From Zerene cesonia (taxonomy: Eukaryota; Arthropoda; Insecta; Lepidoptera; Pieridae): 64,000 nucleotides of DNA. Made by a program: the position numbers and the translations under genes. Every line of letters begins with the position of its first letter. The first letter of the stretch is position 1. The stretch lies in contig NC_052130.1 of NCBI RefSeq assembly GCF_012273895.1, forward strand, positions 3,224,001 to 3,288,000, written 5' to 3'. This document shows positions 11,796-22,845 of this stretch, in pieces. The notes under the pieces were generated by a model. That model did not search any database. It saw nothing but the letters and a program-made list of their open reading frames with translations, and was not told the origin of the DNA.

Positions 11796-14700
11796 TTACG
11801 CATCCACAACATAATTGGGATGAACTACGAGCAGCGGATCGTCTTCTATGTCTTGATCCGACTTCTGCGTCGCTTTCAGACCAGTTGTTGACAGCGGGAT
11901 TATTACTTGGTCCTGGAAATTTGCACATTTTTTAATGTTACAAATTTGTTCTAAATTTTATTTATAGTAAAAGAGATTGCTACTTCAATATTTATGACTC
12001 GAGTTACTAATAACATTATAGTTTTTAATATGTGAATATCTTTTTAAATAATTTTAGGAACTATTACAATGTTAAACTACTTTTTGTTATAGTCGAAGTC
12101 GAAGATATAATATGAAGCAATCGATAGACATTCCATTTAAAGTTTGTTTATAATTTATATTTACTTAATCTCAAAACAATAAATCTTTTCTTGTGATATT
12201 AACATGTTTTCTGAGTACTGTTAATGACTCTTAATATTTTACATAAATATACTCACATGGTACATAAGCCTATCGATGACCTTCTCAACTAGGGTCTTCC
12301 GTTCCAATAGATCGTCTTCAGTCTCGATCTGTCCCTGCGCGACCAGCTGTTCCAGATACCAGCTCACTAAAGCACTCTTGCGCATGCCCGCACTTTCTTC
12401 GCCTTAAAATAAAATTTTCTATATTATATACTTTCACGGAATAAAATGTAATTTTTCTCTGATATAACGTCAACAGTTACGAGTATTTTGGTACTGTTTT
12501 ATACAAGTTATATTAATAAATTTTTGCTATATGCACCTCTAGTCTCGGCTTCTTCCTCTTCCTTCCTCATGAACACGACCAGCATGTTACTCAGAGATTT
12601 GTACTCCTCAAATGACAAGGTAAGCTTCTTCTTTGACCCAGTATCTGTACTTGTCTGTTCACTCGCTGAAATTATTAAGCATGGATGAATCATTTTATAC
12701 AAAATTTTATGTTTTCAATTTGAATATTTTGATATATTGTAGCAATTAAAAAGATGAAAATTTATTGTTAATTTATAGAATATTGTTTATAATCAATATA
12801 TAATTATGTTTGTTGCAGATAAAAAAAAAATATTAAATACGAATATTATTGCGTTTAAAACTGAAATTAAATGTTTCATATGACATTACTAAAATATACA
12901 TACAAGTGCCATTTGGCGTGTCTTGATCAACGTCCATACTAGGCTCGTACTGCGGGTCTTCTTCCTCCAAGTGGATGTCGGGTTGTTCCACTCGGATGAT
13001 CGATTTGTTGAGCAATCTAGAATGAAATATTTGCGTAAGAAAGTAAAATAATTAAGTTTAGAAGTGGTCTGAAATGTTATTATTTTCAAATTTATACTAA
13101 TATTATAGTTTGTTTAATTGAACGCGCTAATCTCCGGAACTACTAGTCCGATTTGAAAAATTCTTGCAGTGTTAGGTAGCCCATTTATTGAGGAATGCTT
13201 TAGGCTATATAACATCAAGTACTTACTACGTGGATATAACTGCGGCACAGCTAGTTAATCATGTAATTGCGAACACGTTCGTGTAAATTAGAGCTGTGTG
13301 GACCATAACATGAACAACTGCCACACGTGCCGTTTGCGCAAAATATCGTCGCAAGCATGTAAGCATCGTGTGGCCGTTTACCTCCTGTAGTGTATTGATA
13401 AAAGTGTAGGTTGTCTCATGCGTTTACGTTACGCGGCAGACGTGTACCGGCAGTCGGGCGACAAGCTTCGGATATTGCGTGAGTGTTGGTGAATTTTGGT
13501 GAATGTTGGTGAGTGGTGATAAGCGGGTGATACGCACCTGTAGGCCTCGTGCACGTGTTGCGCGGTGACGTGGCCGCTGCAGTGCATCTTGGCCATGGCC
13601 TCGGCGAGCCGCACCATGGACTCGAGCTGGCGCACGGTGATGCGCCACGAGCCGCCGCCGCCGCCGCCGCCGCTGCCGTCGCGCGACCGCAGCACCGTGT
13701 AGTACTCCACCAGGATCTTGCCGGCCTCCTGCATACGCACGAGTAAAGTATTAAAGGGACTGCAAGAACTATAATATAAAGCTGAAGACGTTGCTTGTTT
13801 TTTTTGTTTGAACGCGCTAACTACTGGTCCATTTTGAAAAATTCTTTCAGTTTTAGATAGCCCATTTATTGAGGAAGGCTTTAGGCTATATATGTACTAG
13901 TCTAACATAAAACGCAAGATGATTGACTGATTTAAGAGAGCACAGCCCAAGGACCAATTGGGCTGAAATCAGGCATGCAGATAGCCACTATGATGTACGC
14001 ACTCGCTAAGAAAGGATTTTTGATCAATTCTATTCCGAAATGGTTAAAATTGGTTGGTTGCATGGAAGAGATCACTCTAAAGTAATAAGGTCGCCCGCTG
14101 TGCTGGATTAGTGTTGAGTCATTCATCTTATGTGGTGTACGCCAGATCAATAAAATGTTAATCTATATATATAAAATTCTCGTGTCACAGTTTTCGTTGC
14201 CATACTCCTCCGAAACGGCTTGACCGATTCCTCTGAAATTTGGTAAGCATATTGGGTAGGTCTGAGAATCGGCTAACATCTATTTTTCACACCCCTAAAT
14301 GATAAGGCAGAACAGCGTTTGCCGAGTGCAGCTAGTAAATAAATAAAATAGTTTTATCGGGAAAAATTATTTTGACCACGCGAGTGAAGCACGAGGCGAT
14401 AGCTAGTAATAAATATAGTTTCAAAAAATCTAAAAAAGTTTCACACATGAAATAATTTTCATTGATTCATGATAAATGACTGAGTGAAGTTTTAATTAAA
14501 TCTGTGCACTGAATATGGGTCAAAATAGAGTCTCAACGAGTCAGTTACATGCATACAGATGATGCTAATATAAGCGTTTTAATAATGCACACACATATTA
14601 CCTGGCTTTCAGTACACAGAGCCACAAGCACACATACACATAGTCAGAAATAACAATACACGACTTACTAATGAACTATTGAATTACTACGTTGCTGGAA

Positions 14701-17700
14701 GAAAGTTTTGACAAAAAATCAGAATCTCTGAGTTTTTACCTCTGTGATAAGTGGCTTGAAACTCCTTGCGAACGCAATATATCTCAGCAGATCTTCCCTT
14801 GAATAAACACAGTCATATGTCTCTTCCTTATTACAATGTAAATCGACAATCTTTCTCGCAATCGCATAGTCCACCATTTCACTACTCTCATCAATGAGTA
14901 TGAAGAACAAATCAAATCTAGACATGATAGGAGCACTAAGTGCTACATTCTGCTGGAGAGACTTGGCTCTGTCATATCGGCCTCCGATAGGGTTAGCTGC
15001 AGCTAATATTGATGTTCTGGCGTTCAGGGTGGCTCGGACTCCTGCCTGTAAGGTTATAAATTTTGTGTATGTGAAAATTGATTTATAAAAAGGGCAAATG
15101 ACAATGCAGGTATACATTAATAGAATCATTTTCTTAACAATTTCAGGAGGTACATAAATTATCATATTTATTATTAGTTAGGAAATCCTATATTAGTGAA
15201 AAAGTGAAGTCTCGTGTCTCCTAGTGGGGGGTATGGTGCAGATGAAATACATCTGTTTTACTTATTGATTTTCTTTACAGACAAGAAGGTAATTGTCTGT
15301 GTTCTGCCAGACCGAGACATTTTTTTTGTGATTCCCCAACAGGAATCGGACTTCTCGCTCACGCATTAACCATGGACGCGGTTGGTTATTTTATAAGTGA
15401 AGAAGGTCTTTTATGTATTTATTAGGAATCTCTTAAGCATCTTTTATTGCTGAATTACTTAGTTCTTATCCTGTATCAAAAAATAAATAAATAAAGCATG
15501 TAAGTAATGCAGCAATGGTATTAGTTATAATTCCTTACCTTAGCCAAAGAAATGGTCTGTTGTTCCATAGCCTCATGAATAGCGACCTGGTCAGTGGGGT
15601 CCATCTTATCGAACTCGTCGATACAACAAACTCCGTTGTCAGCTAACATAAGCGCACCCGCTTCTATGACGAAGTCGAAAGATTCTTCATCCTAAGGAAG
15701 AAAATACCAATTAAATTGAAGAATGTCTAATTAAACTTGTGTTTGATATTGCATTTAAAAAATTATAGACTTTTAACGGATTTTTAACGCGATTTATTCA
15801 TTATACTATTTAATCCGACGTTTCGAAAATTTAGCAGCGAGCATGGTCACGTCGTAAAAAGTGTTTGTTTTAGTATTTTCTTGTGTTTGGTTTCACGCGA
15901 GTATTATACATTTAGAAATTAAAAACTTTTCAACGGATTTTAAACGCGATTTATTCGATATACGAAGAATAAATCGCGTTTAAAATCCGTTGAAAAGTTT
16001 TTAATTTCTAAGTGTTTGTTTTGTTTAATACCTAAACTTTTTACTAAATTTGAATATTTTCCTTACATATACATTGTAATGAACATGGCCTAATAGTTAT
16101 AGTAATAATATATAAGAATAACGTTCTTTAAAGTACAACAGATAACCTTTTTTTTTTTGAATTATTTTGACTATATGTACCTTCACTACAGCTGCAGTAA
16201 GACCAGCGGCTGATGAGGCCTTCCCACTCGTGTAAACTGCTCTTGGTGAGATCTCGCTCACTTGTTTCAATAACTGCGACTTTGCAGTACTTGGGTCGCC
16301 CACTATACAAACGTTGATGTCGCCTCGCAGGGTTGTACCTATGTTATGTTTGGTTATCACACTTCACACTAATATTATAAATGTGAAAATTTGTTTGTTT
16401 AGATGTTTGTGTGTCAATCACGCTGAAACTATTGAACGGATTTTGATGAAATTTGGTATACAGACAGGTTATGAGCTGACTTGGGTGATAGGGTATTTTT
16501 TATCCCGATTAAATGATCTCTTGGGATAGAACTGGAATCTTCATATCATAGCGAGCTTCTTGTTTAGAATAAATTTATCATAATTTTCATTATTATTAAG
16601 GCAGTTATTAAGGTAGCTATTTGGAAACTTATTGTATAAAGGATCCTTTATTTAGGGCACAAATGCACTTAATATAATATCAGACAAATAAAAGTTTGGG
16701 GGTTTTTTTTCTGAAGGGTTTGTAAATTATGTTAATCGACATTTTTATTTAAAAGTAATGTGTGGCATTTTTTATATGTTACAAAATAATCTGTAATGAA
16801 TAAATCTTTTGGAAAAAAACAAAATTACATATTTCACTGACCTTCAATGGTAGTTTTGGCAACACCACCAAACAACATAAGTAGTACTCCCCTTTTCACT
16901 TCATTGTTGCCATGTATACTCGGAAATAAACTTGTGATGAGATTACTATATAGATTACGGTCTCTGGACATTTCATACACCTAAACAAAAATATTGAAAA
17001 ATTAAAGAAACAATATTATTGATGGTAATATCTCATAGACATAAATTTCAATTTAACTTTTTTTATGGCAGAGCAAGCAAAGGAGCAGGTGGGCCACCTG
17101 ATGTTAAGTACAACCACCACCACCCTTAAACACTTGCAACACTAGAGGTGTTACAAGTGCTTTGCCGGACTTTCAGTGATATATATATACGCTGTTTTCT
17201 TGAAGGCCCCAATGTCGTAATTCTCGTAAAAATATAAGTACAAACCTTATCCCACTCTTTATCCGTCATCTGTTTACGCATATCTTCGGTAGTCAGATCA
17301 TCAGTGGCTAGGTCTCCAGTACCAAAACGTCGCGAAGTTGCTTGAACACTACATGCTAGGAACGCCGTCCTAAAATATATTTATATTGCTTAGAAACCTC
17401 AATACATAGAAAATTTGAAAGAGGTGTTATATCAAATAGTGGAGTTTTTTTTTATAACCAGAGCTGATTTTTTATTTCCCATTCTAATGTAGTTGGTTGA
17501 TTGTTTTATAAGTTTAAGAAATAAATTGAACTACCTATTGTAAGTCTATACTATAGACTCTATAGTAATATTATAAGTCTACTATTTGATACAACATTTT
17601 AAAAGATTAACACAAGGTTTAAAACACTTACTTATAATGTAACTCTCTCACACCCAAAGCTTTCAATCCCTTAATACCTTCCATTTGTCCTTCATTGGCG

Positions 17701-19874
17701 AGTTTAGTTCTGGTTGTGAGCTCGGCTTTAGCACCTGGCATTGATAGCGATCCAACATCAGGCACAACTATAAGTGTGCCTGTAAAATCGTAACGGTCTC
17801 CAGCCTAGTAAACATATTGGGTAGACTAGAGGACGTAATTTATTATATAATAAAGAAAAACTATGTATCTAAATAGTTAAAAAGGCAAAAAAAATCAAGT
17901 TATTTTTAACTAGTGGTCCACCCCGGCTTCACCTGTGGTACATATATAGCCTATAGTCTTCCTTAGTAAATGAGCTATCTAACACTGAAAGAATTTTTCA
18001 AATTGGACAATCAGCTCCTGAGATTAATGCCTTCAAACAAACAAACAAACAAACAAACTCTTTGGCTTTATATTATTAAGATAAATATAATAAAATATCT
18101 CTAGAGTAGAGTTTAATACATTTATTATTAACCTTTCCTTGCATCCATGCCTAGTATTGTATCCTATATATTTAATTATATGCCTAAATTATATAATTAA
18201 TGTCAAAGTAACTTTGTAAGTCCCTTCTTCACACGAACAGATTGCATTTTATTTTAATAAATTTTGTACAACAATAGTTTGTGACCCAGGAAATGACACT
18301 GTATTGTTAAATACTAACAATACAGTGCTACTTTACTAACTTTTGCCAATGGCTTCTGACAAGTTATTTGTGAGAAAAATTTGCCATTGTTTGTTGTGAA
18401 GAGCAAATGATCTAAAACTGTTAGTGTGGTGTATCCATAAGAGATATACATACCACCACAGTTTTCAGTACACCTTTTCAAGGTGTACAATATTTAGTAT
18501 ATTATTTTGATAAATCTCATAGAATTCAGCCTGCATTTGTAATGTAAGCGGAAAAAAATATCTTTTTGACTCCACATTAGAAACCTCAAAAATAACACTA
18601 ATAAGTGATGTTATTATACATATAAACCTTCCTCTTGAATCACTCTAACTATTAAAAAAAGCCAACAAAATCTGTTGCATAATTTTAAAAAGCTGAAGCA
18701 TACACCAACTGTGAAAGCAGTTTTGTTTTATACTATATAGTGATATTATTTAACTTAAAATTCTAATTCCATTATTATAATTATTTCTTCCTTTACTTAA
18801 TTAACATAGCTTAAGAAGTTAAATCAAGTATACCTGTACAGATTCAACAGCCTCAGCTCTGAGAATAATTTCCAATGAGCGAGGTATACATCCCCTTGGT
18901 AATTCAGCCTGGGTCTCCTGTACCCTAATCTTTTGGAAGTCCACAAATACCGATTTATCAGCATCCAGCATGAAACGGCGACGGTTGGCACACACTGGGT
19001 TGCGACAAATTGTTGGAATGGTGTACTAAAATAAACATAAAGAAAAGTAGTTTAATTTGTTTGGGATTAAAGCATATTATTATTTGATAGAGTAGAAAAA
19101 TACAATTACAGAAGTGGGAATGCTCAATTTTTTTCCACTTCAATGTAATGTAATGAATTGTCATATATCAGCATTTTATTTAATAACTTGTATATACTTA
19201 TGTTTCTCACCTTAAACTGCTGTTCCACATTTTTAATAACAGTCTGACAATCCAAACATACAAAGGTACCCAATACTAGCTCAGGATGTACGGGGTGTGT
19301 CCGTACAATCTGCCCTGATATTCTGATGAGTGTTCCTATCTTAGCTGTTGTCAATTCTCTTACTTTATGTCTTGTCGGCACGTCAACAAAAGAAACATAA
19401 CATTCTTTGCCTTGTAACTCTTTTTTCATACCACTTTCAGCTAAACTTAACACATAATTCAATATAGCTTGATTTAAAAACGGATATATCCTATAATATT
19501 CTTCAATTATTGTTGTGGCAAGATTTTGATTGTATTTCTCCACATCGTCGAAACTCACTTCCAATGTACTTAATTCGGGTTTAAGTAGCTCCTTAGCCTG
19601 TTTCTCATATTTTAATTCATTATCTTCTTTGAAACTGGAAATATAATGGTATAAGCCAGAGTAAACATGCGGATACGATAGTTATAAAAAAAAGTGTTAA
19701 TTGATGATTGCATCTTTCCGAATAATTTTTTTGGTGCTGAAATATGAATAAAGTAATGAAAGTAAATAAAAAAAATACTTACTCCTCTAAAAAATCTTGA
19801 AAAAGTTTCTGACAACGAACTCCAACCTCGTCTTTAACTTGGCTTTGAGTAGCGTATGTATCAGCAACATCCAT
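11796..19874 (-). CDS. MCM6: DNA replication licensing factor Mcm6, 14 coding exons
   Basis: AAA+ subunit of the MCM2-7 replicative helicase, acting at replication origins in the nucleus. Exons in transcript order: 19783-19874, 19211-19634, 18834-19025, 17632-17804, 17246-17369, 16842-16980, 16181-16338, 15539-15691, 14740-15045, 13538-13728, 12904-13016, 12537-12665, 12257-12402, 11796-11912. The sum is 2457 nt, or 818 aa (human 821). Visible features: VSFDDVEKYNQ near the N-terminus; zinc-binding cysteines C157-x2-C160 and C179-x4-C184; Walker A GDPSTAKSQ (395-403); Walker B CCIDEFDKMD (456-465); arginine finger SRFDLFF (527-533); winged-helix C-terminus ending in the DPLLVVHPNYVV segment. 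The order and the spacing of zinc finger and ATPase identify MCM6 rather than another MCM. Exon 10 is strikingly GC-rich and encodes a seven-glycine run. Introns carry Helitrons, SINEs and a large palindrome. A consensus E2F site lies upstream. The gene is divergent from the RMP24-like gene. Confidence 0.96.
13108..13256 (+). mobile_element. Helitron-like element in MCM6 intron 10
   Basis: Contains GAACGCGCTAATCTCCGGAA, CCGATTTGAAAAATTC, TAGCCCATTTATTGAGGAA and a GCACAGCTAGT end, matching the group of 7173. Confidence 0.55.
13806..13905 (+). mobile_element. Helitron-like fragment in MCM6 intron 9
   Basis: Same core as 13108 (GAACGCGCTAACTACTGGTC, TAGCCCATTTATTGAGGAA) with a shortened 3' end. 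Confidence 0.5.
14061..14105 (+). repeat. LINE-type 3' tail fragment
   Basis: CATGGAAGAGATCACT-CTAA-AGTAATAAGGTCGCC matches the stem-loop tail at 9121 and 34325, with one mismatch in the stem. Confidence 0.45.
14161..14336 (+). mobile_element. Helitron-like element, AAATTCTCGTGTCACAG type, in MCM6 intron 9
   Basis: Nearly identical over its first 120 bp to 7541 and 61198. The 3' end GCCGAGTGCAGCTAGT matches that of 61198. A second CTAGT-type end, GCGATAGCTAGT, follows at about 14396-14407. Confidence 0.65.
15190..15400 (-). mobile_element. tRNA-derived SINE (family B) in MCM6 intron 8
   Basis: On the minus strand the head contains an A-box-like TGGTTAATGCGTGAGC, then a B-box-like GTCCGATTCC, followed by GGGGAATCAC and a body with GTCTCGGTCTGGCAGAAC. 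This layout fits a tRNA-derived SINE. It differs from the family at 58293. I know similar repeats from lepidopteran genomes but give no family name. Confidence 0.5.
15762..16012. repeat. Fold-back repeat with a perfect 45-bp-arm palindrome in MCM6 intron 7
   Basis: 15912-15956 and 15967-16011 are exact reverse complements (45 bp) separated by a 10-bp spacer. The left half (15768-15850) repeats the TTTAACGCGATTTATTCATT and CCGACGTTTCGAAAA motifs. Related copies are at 44204, 52279 and 55258. The shared core GACGTTTCGAA plus GAGCATGGTCACG is widespread in arthropod repeats and may derive from Penelope-like elements; that link is inference. Confidence 0.75.
16363..16520 (+). mobile_element. Helitron-like element in MCM6 intron 6
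   Basis: Begins CACTAATATTATAAATGTGA, has GAACGGATTTTGATGAAATT and TTTTTATCCCGAT. It starts about 24 bp from the exon 7 acceptor side. The 3' end is degenerate. Confidence 0.5.
17055..17185 (-). repeat. Lepidopteran retroelement tail in MCM6 intron 5
   Basis: On the minus strand it reads as the common ...TTAACATCAGGTGGCCCACCTGC... 3' end of dispersed retroelements, here diverged. Related tails are at 54265, 62630 and 63950. Confidence 0.45.
17909..18078 (-). mobile_element. Helitron-like element in MCM6 intron 3
   Basis: Minus-strand copy of the 7173 group. The CTAGT end is at 17909-17914 (reverse complement ACTAGT), with the core TAGCCTATAGTCTTCCTTAG and an AAAC-repeat stretch near the start. 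Confidence 0.55.
18298..18488. repeat. Cluster of three stem-loops in MCM6 intron 3
   Basis: 18298-18310 and 18315-18327 are a perfect 13-bp inverted repeat (CACTGTATTGTTA). 18414-18465 forms an imperfect hairpin with outer stem AAAACTG/CAGTTTT. 18468-18488 is a perfect 9-bp stem (GTACACCTT) with a 3-nt loop. No known RNA family is recognised. Confidence 0.5.
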
Positions 19875-20053
19875 TTTAAATAGTACTGATTCTTGCCGTT
19901 GAAAACAGTGCACAAAATAACTTAAACACTTTGATCGAGTTTACTATCTGATTATAAAGAGAAAATTTAAATTAAATAAAAATAAACGCAGTTGCCGGCA
20001 ACCGGTGTTTGTCCATCGTATGACAATTGTGAATTGACATTGACATAAACTAA

Positions 20054-20066
20054 TTTTGGCGGGAAA
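20054..20066. promoter_or_regulatory. Consensus E2F site upstream of MCM6
   Basis: TTTTGGCGGGAAA matches the E2F/DP consensus TTTSGCGSGAAA-type closely. It lies 180 bp upstream of the MCM6 start codon. MCM genes are established E2F targets at G1/S in animals, so cell-cycle control is the natural reading. Confidence 0.75.
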
Positions 20067-21728
20067 TATTACTTGTAGCGGGTCTACACGCTATAACTAG
20101 TATAGTATTATGTTATCTGCGCTATAACTTTACATAGTTTTGCTCGCTCAACAGTAAAAGCATGGCTTAGGTACTCAAAATGCAATGAATTGTTTTAAAC
20201 GAAATCGAATGCTTGTTTATTTGAATGTAACACGTTAAACTATTAAATAGACTGTGTACAAAAAAAGGTGTGTATGCGATAGAAGTGAAACTTCAGTAAA
20301 TCGACAAAACAATGAGATAAATATATATATAAAATAGTATGTATATTTCTGTCTCATTCTTTGCCGTCTTCATTCTACACATTTTCGTATTTGTGTCTCT
20401 TACCTGTCTATTCTAAAGAAGTTTCACTTAAAAAAAAGATGTATTGGTTAATTCAATCTATTGCTATAGACTTAGGGTTACAAAATCCTTATACGCGCAA
20501 ATATCAAAAGCAGCGGGAGGTCTTTTCTATTTGAAATCTGTTATTTAGCCTTTAGTGTGGCCCCATTTAAATTTGGTGGAGTTCTGAGAATATGAAGGCT
20601 TTTTAATTTTATTGTACAAATAATGTAAGCTACACTATTCCCGAGAGACATAGGCTATGTTTCATTAAAAAAAAAAATTAATTAATGTAACCCAAGGTGT
20701 AAAAAACAAAAAATGGAAATTTCAAATAACTATGCGTTGAAAAGGTACTGGAGGTGTTTAATTTTTTGGAGAAAGTCTTAATTTTTTGTTCAAATCTTAT
20801 TTTATTATATTAGCATGTCCGTGCGAAGCCGGGATGGGCTACTAGTACCTAATATCTATTTAGGTACTGGTAGCCCATGCCATATATATTACATGAATTA
20901 TTAAAGTAGCATAGCATCGATATAATATGTATCAGAACATTTGTATATTGGTATTTCATGTAATTTGTCCTATGTTTTGTTTCTCCTCGGTCACATCATT
21001 AGAAAGAGACAATCTACCGCCGGAATCCTTCTCACTCGGATCAGTTTTTTGCCATTGTGCACAGCCTAGTTAGTACTATAAGTTCTTTTATATGAATGAA
21101 ATGAAATGAAATGACAGACTAGCTAGTTCTTTGTTACACAGAAGCGAATAGTGCGCATATTACACTTCATTAAATTAAAAGAAAGGCTTATAAATTTAGA
21201 AATAAGAGATTAGAGGTTTCTGATCATAATGTCTTAAATCATATAATGGGTATTATCAGTGATTGAGGAGGAGCTAACGACAAATAAAGTGTAAGCGCAT
21301 AAGCGCTTAATGCACTCAGTCCAATCAAAGTGTTTCCATTGATTTATAATTACTATGAGTTACTATAATTGGGCTATAAACCTACCTAACCTTAGTTTAT
21401 AGGGCGATGGTCATTGATAATGCACTATGTCCATAGTCATGTTATTGTTTCTTTCACTCGAAATTAAAACAAATGTTATCAATAGCTAATACAATTAATA
21501 ATACGGAGTAACTACTAACTAGAACGTACTACGTAACTATTTTTTTGTCTATGGTCAATACACTGGGAAGTGTGACATGTCTCACATGTCTGTCTTAATG
21601 ACAATGACATATCGCATATGACATAACATAACCTCAACAGCAGTGTTTAATGTTTTGACTTTTGTATTATGAAATCACTACAATAATTTGTCGAATCAAT
21701 TGATATTGTCTTTAACGAATAGAGTAAA
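20067..21728. other. Divergent spacer between MCM6 and the RMP24-like gene
   Basis: Apart from the E2F site and the small MITE at 20283, this is AT-rich DNA without an ORF. A fragment ending in GGGCTACTAGT (near 20845-20856) looks like a worn Helitron end. A stretch at about 20990-21065 resembles a common lepidopteran repeat. Confidence 0.4.
20283..20429. mobile_element. Small MITE with 12-bp inverted ends
   Basis: AAGTGAAACTTC at 20283-20294 and its exact complement GAAGTTTCACTT at 20418-20429 bound a 147-bp non-coding AT-rich element. Confidence 0.5.
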
Positions 21729-22791
21729 ATGAATGAAATTAGGTCTAACTTTTTATTTAAAATAGCTTCGTTAGTGTCACAGCCAGTTGAAAATGGAGTC
21801 AACGATATTTTGAAAAGTTATTACTTGTATGTAAATCAAAGTATTTTATTATGTGTTCAAATTATTGCTATATATTTATACATATTTTTGATTCTAGGAT
21901 GCGCTGTCCAGAATTTATCTCCAACTCTGACCCTAGCAGCAGTTTAAGCAAACTTCGATGTTCCCATTGCTGCTTAGAATGGAAAAGAAAAACAAAGTGT
22001 AGGGTGTGTTCATTTTATCTTTTACAACAGAGAATTACAATATTATTATTCCCAATTAATTTACAAATTTATGTAAAGTATTAACAGAATTTACAGACAT
22101 TCAAATATTTTTAGAAAGTCAAATAATATGTAAATATGATATTTATAAAACAACAATTTCAATGTTGGTTACAGATTAAATCCAAACTAAGCAAAAAACA
22201 GAAGCAAAGGATAAAAGCAAGCACTGATCCAAAGAAAAAAAATCTTCTTAATTGTGATCAACTGGTGCGTATGATATCACTTTACTTTATCACATTATAT
22301 AAAATACAGTTTTCTTTTTATCTAACTATGCAAAGTAAGAATAATGACATTATTTATGTATTTAACTTAAAAATTGTTTTCAGGAAAAGATATGTTCATT
22401 TTGTGGACATGTTACTTCAATAGTCATCCCAAAATTTAATAGAAAGTATACAATTAAAAAACAGGAAGTTGGTGAAAAAGTGGAAAAGCAATTGCCGCCA
22501 GATAAAAAGCTTCCAATTAAAAAGCAGAAAGTAGGTTCAACAAAAAGGAAAGACGTCTTAGGCAATACAAAGACATTAAATGTTTACAGTAGTACTTCAG
22601 ACATATTTTCTTTGAAACATGACAATAATAAACTTCAACCATCCATTAAACATGAAACAATTAAAAACAACAAAAAGAAAAAAGATAAATTTGCTGGATT
22701 ATGCCAGCAAGCTGTTTTAGCATCTGCTAAAATAAAACAAGCAAAGGACAAAAACAATAAACTTAATTTATTTTTAAAACCATCTGTATAA
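21729..22791 (+). CDS. C18orf21/RMP24-like zinc-ribbon protein, 4 exons
   Basis: Exons: 21729-21826, 21898-22003, 22175-22264, 22384-22791. The sum is 702 nt, or 233 aa, all GT-AG. Two CxxC pairs (CSHC in exon 2 and CSFC in exon 4) are separated by a lysine-rich segment with KSKLSKKQKQRI. This is the layout of the Rpr2/Rpp21-like zinc ribbons and of human C18orf21 (220 aa), which has CPYC, LKPKARLTP and CKTC at similar spacing. C18orf21 has been reported as RMP24, a subunit specific to RNase MRP, which processes pre-rRNA in the nucleolus. The C-terminal half is basic and disordered and ends in NLFLKPSV. Assignment is by cysteine spacing, length and tail, so it is moderate. Its stop is 29 bp from the convergent glycerate kinase stop. 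Confidence 0.65.
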
Positions 22792-22845
22792 CAAATATAA
22801 ATATATATGATATATACAAATTATTGCTTTTTTATAAGAATTAAA
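22767..22845. terminator. Overlapping polyadenylation signals of two convergent genes
   Basis: A minus-strand AATAAA at 22767-22772 (for glycerate kinase) lies inside the last codons of the RMP24-like gene. A plus-strand ATTAAA at 22840-22845 lies inside the last codons of glycerate kinase. If used, the two mRNAs overlap at their 3' ends. Confidence 0.5.

Noticed and set aside
13424..13746. Ala/His-rich ORFs around MCM6 exon 10
   Set aside because: Frame shadows of the GC-rich exon; only the MCM6 frame has family similarity.
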